A stretch of DNA of 37,138 nt from Candidatus Zixiibacteriota bacterium (GTDB lineage Bacteria; Zixibacteria; MSB-5A5; UM-FILTER-46-8), in assembly GCA_014730345.1 (NCBI GenBank), contig WJIJ01000012.1, forward strand, positions 1 through 37,138, given 5' to 3'. The notes under the pieces are model-generated. The model saw only the letters and a program-made list of their open reading frames with translations. It searched no databases and was not told the origin of the DNA. Below, piece by piece: positions 33,903-37,138 of this stretch; the stretch's first letter is position 1; each line of letters opens with the position of its first letter. The translations under genes were made by a program, and so were the position numbers.

Positions 33903-33916
33903 ATGGGTTTAGCTAA
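33860..33916 (+). CDS. Possible 18-residue leader peptide overlapping the methyltransferase start
   Basis: ATG at 33860 encodes MYIKRLFLPLKGNLDGFS and stops at TAA 33914-33916, 14 bases inside the methyltransferase gene in another frame. GGAGG (33846-33850) and GGGAG (33852-33856) precede it, a better ribosome site than the main gene has, and a promoter ends just upstream. It may couple translation. No resemblance to a known leader is seen. Confidence 0.35.
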   Translation: MYIKRLFLPLKGNLDGFS

Positions 33917-34823
33917 TTTTTTATTCAGGCACAGGTCATGGGATCTGAAACGGAGTGATATTGTCCTCGACATCGGCTCCGGAAACTCCCCCATAATGAG
34001 GGCTAATATCCTTGTGGACAAATATATCGAATCCGACCTGGAGAGGTTTGAGAGGATAGTTATCGACCGCCCCCTTATTTGCGCGGATGGCGAATATCTG
34101 CCCTTTAAAGACAATTCTATCGATTTCATCTACTGTAACCAGTTGCTTGAACACGTTATAGACCCGAAGGCGTTTCTGGATGAACTTCAACGGGTTGGAA
34201 AACGGGGATTGATTACATCGATAAACGGTGACATGGAGCGTTTCTATTCGGATCCTATCCATTTATGGATGATATGGAATGATGAAGGCAAGCTGATATT
34301 AAAACAAAAGAAAGAACCGATACTATACCCCGAACTGCGTGGCACAATCCTAAAGGTGGTTCATGCTCCCGGATTCTGGAAGTTTCATGAGAGGAATTTC
34401 GACCTTTTCAACGCGGTTTATTATTGGAATGATAAAATTGATTATGAGATAATCGAGGCTGAAGATTTCGAGCTTTCTTTATTCGAGAAAGGATTTAAAG
34501 AACACGACGAATCGCCAACGATGAGACATATCCCCTTCAGGCACCGGATACGCTCCAGGATTGGTAAAGCAATCAGATCCATGATTTCATCCCCGATGGA
34601 TCTAAATTCAATCCTATGTTGTCCGCTATGCAAGGGGGATTTGACCGATTACAGTCCTCGGCATGAAAAAATCGAATGCACCGGATGCGGGAAAGTTTAC
34701 GAAATCCGCAATGGAATACCTTTAATGGATATTGCCGTCGATGACCAGATGAAAAAGTTAATGAAGGTTGTTGAACGGCGCGATGCAAATATCCGTAAAC
34801 CGGAGGATTCCCGCGAATCCTGA
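33903..34823 (+). CDS. SAM-dependent methyltransferase with C-terminal Trm112-like zinc ribbon
   Basis: 306 residues. Class I Rossmann methyltransferase core with motif I VLDIGSGNSP (21-30), an acidic motif II region, the DGEYLPFKDNSIDFIYCNQLLEHV stretch typical of Methyltransf_11 proteins, and KRGLITSINGD. The C-terminus (236-280) holds CPLC (240-243) and CTGC (259-262) followed by YEIRNGIPLMD, the pattern of Trm112/UPF0434 zinc ribbons. This fusion is common in methyltransferases of surface-polysaccharide or natural-product clusters, but here the gene stands alone and the substrate is unknown. AAGGG lies 9 bases before ATG 33903. A short leader frame overlaps the start. Confidence 0.8.
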   Translation: MGLANFLFRHRSWDLKRSDIVLDIGSGNSPIMRANILVDKYIESDLERFERIVIDRPLICADGEYLPFKDNSIDFIYCNQLLEHVIDPKAFLDELQRVGKRGLITSINGDMERFYSDPIHLWMIWNDEGKLILKQKKEPILYPELRGTILKVVHAPGFWKFHERNFDLFNAVYYWNDKIDYEIIEAEDFELSLFEKGFKEHDESPTMRHIPFRHRIRSRIGKAIRSMISSPMDLNSILCCPLCKGDLTDYSPRHEKIECTGCGKVYEIRNGIPLMDIAVDDQMKKLMKVVERRDANIRKPEDSRES

Positions 34824-34942
34824 TATCCAGGATAATATAGTCGATATCTCCTTAATTTATTTTCAATTGTAATTAAACTTATTGTTAAGTATCTTGGCTT
34901 TATAGTCTTTTCGCGGATTACCCTTGAATAAGGAAAAATAAC

Positions 34943-35605
34943 ATGGAACCTTATGTTACGATAGAATCATTACCCTCCAAAACTGCCGAATGGCTTGAAG
35001 CCATAAGAACCTACAATACGCACGACTATCCGCTGGATCCCGAATCCGCTTTAATCGTAGTCGACATGCAGAGGTTTTTTCTCGATTCCAATTCCCCTAC
35101 CTTTACACCTGGCGGTCCCCCGATTATAGATAATGTGAAGCAGTTGATAGACAATTTCCGGGAAACGGGCAAACCGGTTATCTACACATGCCATGTACAT
35201 GATCCGAATCTTACCGACGCGGGTATCATGCAATGGTGGTGGGACGGCATGTGCTTTGAAGGTACCGAGGAAGCCTTGGTTCACAGGGCAATTTCACCCC
35301 GGGCAAATGAGAAGATAATTTTTAAACACCGTTATTCGGCGTTCTACAATACGGACCTCGAAACCGTGCTTCGGGTATTGAAAATCAGGGATGTGGTAAT
35401 TGCGGGGATAATGACCAATATGTGCTGTGAATCGACGGCGCGGGACGCGTACTACCGGGATTACCGGGTACATTTTTCCGCCGATGCCACCGGCTCCGTA
35501 ACCGAGGAGATGCACCTGGCGTCGTTGCTGAACCTCGCGTTTGGATTCGCCCGGGTAACTACGGCGGCGTCCATAATATCGGAATTGAAATCTGGGCAAT
35601 CTTAA
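34943..35605 (+). CDS. Isochorismatase-family cysteine hydrolase
   Basis: 220 residues with the catalytic triad of the family: Asp41 (ALIVVDMQ), Lys128 (IFKHRYSAF) and Cys161 (GIMTNMCCESTARDAYYRDY). The sequence includes a cis-peptide-type IMTN motif. Members hydrolyse amides or enol ethers (nicotinamidase, N-carbamoylsarcosine amidohydrolase, isochorismatase, ureidoacrylate amidase). The substrate cannot be told from the sequence, and there are no siderophore genes nearby, which argues against true isochorismatase. Cytoplasmic. AAGGA precedes ATG 34943. A TetR-type regulator lies convergent immediately downstream. Confidence 0.85.
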   Translation: MEPYVTIESLPSKTAEWLEAIRTYNTHDYPLDPESALIVVDMQRFFLDSNSPTFTPGGPPIIDNVKQLIDNFRETGKPVIYTCHVHDPNLTDAGIMQWWWDGMCFEGTEEALVHRAISPRANEKIIFKHRYSAFYNTDLETVLRVLKIRDVVIAGIMTNMCCESTARDAYYRDYRVHFSADATGSVTEEMHLASLLNLAFGFARVTTAASIISELKSGQS

Positions 35606-35682
35606 GCAATTAAGATATACCCTCCGCGGATTGGACAATTGTGGAGAGTCAAGTTAAACCGCAGTCTCCCAAAAATTGCGGT

Positions 35683-36291
35683 CTACGCCCTAAGAGTTTC
35701 CAGATAGCGGTTTAGCTGGTTAATGCTTTTCAGCAAGGATTTCCTGTTCTGGTAAGCCTTGGCCACTCCACGGCATCCGGCCATGGCCGAGACGATAAAC
35801 GCGGCCGCTTCTTCGGCATCGACATCCTCGGTAACCTTGCGGTCGAGTTGCCCTTTTTTGAGGGCGAGGGCGTAACCTTCTATCCAGCGGTCATATACGG
35901 TTCGGATTCGCTCCCGGAAATCATCATCAACGCCGGCCATCTCCACGGCCATATTGTTCAACGGGCACCCGAGGGCGATACTGGCATTGTCCATCTTGAT
36001 GGCGGTAATAATTTTCTGGATGCCATCAATGGGATTGTCGAATTTTTCCAATGGTTTGAGCCAGATCTCATCGACCATCCAGGTCAGAATTTCGAGGACC
36101 AGGGCGTGACCGAGTTCGTTTTTAGTGGAGAAATGGTGGTAAAACGCGCCTTTGGTGACATCGGTATTGGCGAGGATGTCGTTGATACCGGTGGAACGGA
36201 ATCCGTTGCGCTGGATTTCCTGGAACGCGGCTTTGAGGATAGACCAGCGTGTTTTGTCAGCTTCTCTGGATTTGATTTTAACTTTATTCAT
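35683..36291 (-). CDS. TetR/AcrR-family transcriptional regulator
   Basis: 202 residues. N-terminal helix-turn-helix (about 14-60) with ILKAAFQEIQRNGFRSTGIN, ILANTDVTKGAFYHHF and STKNELG, the classical TetR recognition region. The C-terminal ligand domain has LGCPLNNMAVEMAGVDDDFRERI, a block of the NemR/AcuR-like subgroup that often senses reactive or electrophilic compounds. Met at 36291 is chosen because longer versions have a nonconserved tail and this gives the usual 13 residues before the first helix. No Shine-Dalgarno is present; a -10 hexamer ends only 7 bases before this ATG, so the mRNA may be leaderless. An inverted repeat over the -10 and start codon suggests self-repression. Confidence 0.85.
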   Translation of the reverse strand: MNKVKIKSREADKTRWSILKAAFQEIQRNGFRSTGINDILANTDVTKGAFYHHFSTKNELGHALVLEILTWMVDEIWLKPLEKFDNPIDGIQKIITAIKMDNASIALGCPLNNMAVEMAGVDDDFRERIRTVYDRWIEGYALALKKGQLDRKVTEDVDAEEAAAFIVSAMAGCRGVAKAYQNRKSLLKSINQLNRYLETLRA

Positions 36292-36305
36292 ACCGGTCAG
36301 TATGA
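36288..36305. promoter_or_regulatory. Probable operator of the TetR-type regulator
   Basis: The perfect inverted repeat TCATAC-N6-GTATGA (centre CGGTCA) covers the start codon and the -10 hexamer. A further half-site CATACT (minus strand 36323-36318) lies 19 bases away over the -10/-35 spacer and the edge of the -35 hexamer. Confidence 0.5.
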
Positions 36306-36327
36306 CACAAATTGGGGAGTATGTCAA
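36299..36327 (-). promoter_or_regulatory. Sigma-70-type promoter of the TetR-type gene
   Basis: On the minus strand TTGACA (36327-36322), 17 bases, CATACT (36304-36299). The expected start of transcription falls at or one base before the ATG at 36291. Confidence 0.55.
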
Positions 36328-36354
36328 GCGGGGAGATTTAAAGGAATAAAAAAA

Positions 36355-36379
36355 CGTCCCCAACGGGAGTCGAACCCGA
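36355..36379 (-). other. tRNA 3'-end fragment, probable integration attachment site
   Basis: On the minus strand T-stem TCGGG, T-loop TTCGACT, T-stem CCCGT, acceptor strand TGGGGAC and discriminator G stand in correct order, followed by TTTTTTT as in a tRNA terminator. No D arm, anticodon arm or 5' acceptor strand precedes it. One T-stem pair is mismatched (T-T). A tyrosine recombinase gene lies 143 bases to the right. This is the usual scar left when an element integrates into the 3' end of a tRNA gene. The acceptor would begin GTCCCCA, as in many tRNA-Glu, but the isotype is not certain. Confidence 0.6.
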
Positions 36380-36453
36380 ATGTATGTGATTTTATAAATT
36401 GTTAAACGAAACGCAACTACATATCCTACAACGATATAATAAGGAATAACAAG

Positions 36454-36473
36454 TTACGGTATTTAACGGTATT
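36454..36473. repeat. Tandem 10-bp repeat between integrase and attachment site
   Basis: TTACGGTATT and TAACGGTATT stand head to tail, one helical turn apart. They may be arm-type recombinase or excisionase binding sites. Confidence 0.4.
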
Positions 36474-36495
36474 AGGGTGGTTTTGGGCTATTTTC

Positions 36496-36516
36496 GAGCA
36501 CCAAATGAGCACCAAA
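36496..36516. repeat. Tandem 11-bp-period repeat next to the integrase stop codon
   Basis: GAGCACCAAA occurs twice (36496-36505, 36507-36516), 7 bases beyond the integrase stop. Short direct repeats in this place are typical arm sites of tyrosine recombinases. Confidence 0.4.
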
Positions 36517-36522
36517 ATAATC

Positions 36523-37138
36523 TTAGCCGGTAATACTGATCTTTTGCACTTGTTCTCTTACGTGTTTATCGGTTAGATGGGCGTATATCTCCGTGGTTCT
36601 GATTGACGAATGTCGCATAAGGGTTTTAATATCATATAATCCAACCCCTGACATTGCCAATTGGGAAGCAAATGTATGACGCAAGGTATGGACGGAAACC
36701 CCCTTCTTATACAACCCAAGCCCTTTAAATAGCTTTCTATAGCGTGTAGAAAACCAGGAAGGATCGGATATTTGGGGTCTTTCACCTGATTTATCGGAGA
36801 AAACGTATTTACCGCTTTTGGGTAAGGATTCGAGTAATTCATAGGCGGTATCGTTTAGAGGGATAATATTCAGTTCCCGATTTTTAGGAGCATAGGATCC
36901 GTGGGGCTGTAAGTGCAGCATTCTATTTTCCAGATCAACATCTTCCCATCGAAGGTTGATTAATTCGCTTAAACGCAAGCCGGTATTAAGAAACAGAATA
37001 GTTTGGGATTTGAGGTCTTTCGGGACTTCTTTCAATATCAACGCTATTTGCTCCATTGTAAAATAGACAGGTTTCTTCTTAGGTGAAGTGGCTGGTCTAA
37101 TTGCCCCTGGTCTTTTTTTGGAAATTACAATGGGATTG
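36523..37138 (-). CDS. Tyrosine recombinase/integrase, catalytic domain (5' end beyond the window)
   Basis: The frame is open from the right edge (linker with SPKKKPVYFT before MEQIALILKE) to TAA at 36523-36525, about 204 residues. Numbering from Met at 37056, all catalytic residues are present: Arg28 (NTGLRLSEL), Lys58 (PKNREL), His123 and Arg126 (HTLRHTFASQ), His149 (LMRHSS) and nucleophile Tyr158 (TEIYAHLT). The N-terminal SAM-like core-binding domain is outside the window, so ATG 37056 is an internal Met, not the start. The enzyme cuts and rejoins DNA for integration and excision of mobile elements. The adjacent tRNA fragment and tandem repeats suggest it belongs to an integrated element rather than being XerC/D. 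Confidence 0.88.
   Translation of the reverse strand, partial: NPIVISKKRPGAIRPATSPKKKPVYFTMEQIALILKEVPKDLKSQTILFLNTGLRLSELINLRWEDVDLENRMLHLQPHGSYAPKNRELNIIPLNDTAYELLESLPKSGKYVFSDKSGERPQISDPSWFSTRYRKLFKGLGLYKKGVSVHTLRHTFASQLAMSGVGLYDIKTLMRHSSIRTTEIYAHLTDKHVREQVQKISITG

Noticed and set aside
1-37138. CRISPR arrays, rRNA genes and insertion sequences
   Set aside because: No regularly spaced repeats, rRNA stretches or transposase genes are visible; the only mobile-element gene is the integrase at the right edge.

Overview
The window looks like chromosome of a Gram-negative bacterium from the FCB (Fibrobacterota-Chlorobiota-Bacteroidota) side of the tree, probably one of its uncultured candidate phyla. 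The outer-membrane evidence is an Omp85/TamA barrel next to a TamB-like protein. The lineage evidence is that seven complete secreted proteins end in the same roughly 80-residue type IX secretion (T9SS) sorting domain (YPNPFN ... GIYFYKL ... M.LLK); an eighth, cut by the left edge, is a paralogue of one of them. TGA, TAG and TAA are all used as stops. Good TTGACA-N17-TATNNT promoters are visible, so ordinary sigma-70 signals seem to work here, unlike the divergent promoters of Bacteroidota. The exact phylum cannot be fixed from the sequence alone.

Layout. 1-393 (-) is the start of a gingipain-like (C25) protease. 968-3647 (+) holds a 7-repeat propeller protein and a shrunken relative, both T9SS cargo. 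3692-7816 holds housekeeping and unknown genes: a LOG-family nucleosidase, a CBS protein with a TerC transporter, a lipoprotein and a small orphan. 7903-16304 (-) is a block of three large T9SS cargo proteins: a papain-type protease, a protein of unknown function and a full C25 protease. 16513-20780 (-) holds cheV, a secreted sugar-dehydrogenase-like propeller and a 5'-nucleotidase lipoprotein. 20974-22050 (+) is a bacterial ionotropic-glutamate-receptor-type potassium channel. 22197-28570 (+) is a tamB-tamA-DUF456 operon. 28706-30070 (+) is a beta-helix T9SS cargo gene split by an in-frame TGA. 30226-33272 (-) is a three-gene cluster with the domains of the flagellar outer-membrane proteins FlgP, FlgT and FlgO, followed by tRNA-Gly(CCC). 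33903-36291 holds a methyltransferase, an isochorismatase-like hydrolase and a TetR regulator. From about 36355 to the end there is a tRNA 3' fragment and a tyrosine recombinase, which look like the edge of an integrated element.

How it fits together. Two themes dominate. The first is export and surface display: T9SS cargo proteases and adhesin-like proteins plus Tam outer-membrane assembly. The second is motility: cheV, a FlgP/FlgT-like cluster, and a FliA-like promoter motif (TCCGATAAGT) found upstream of both cheV and a small orphan gene. No T9SS machinery and no core flagellar structural gene lies in the window.

The most unusual items are the FlgT domains spread over two adjacent proteins, the glutamate-receptor-type channel, a roughly 100-residue module that recurs directly ahead of the T9SS tail in four proteins, the TGA-split gene with a Shine-Dalgarno immediately after the stop, the probable attachment site, and a possibly leaderless, self-regulated TetR gene.
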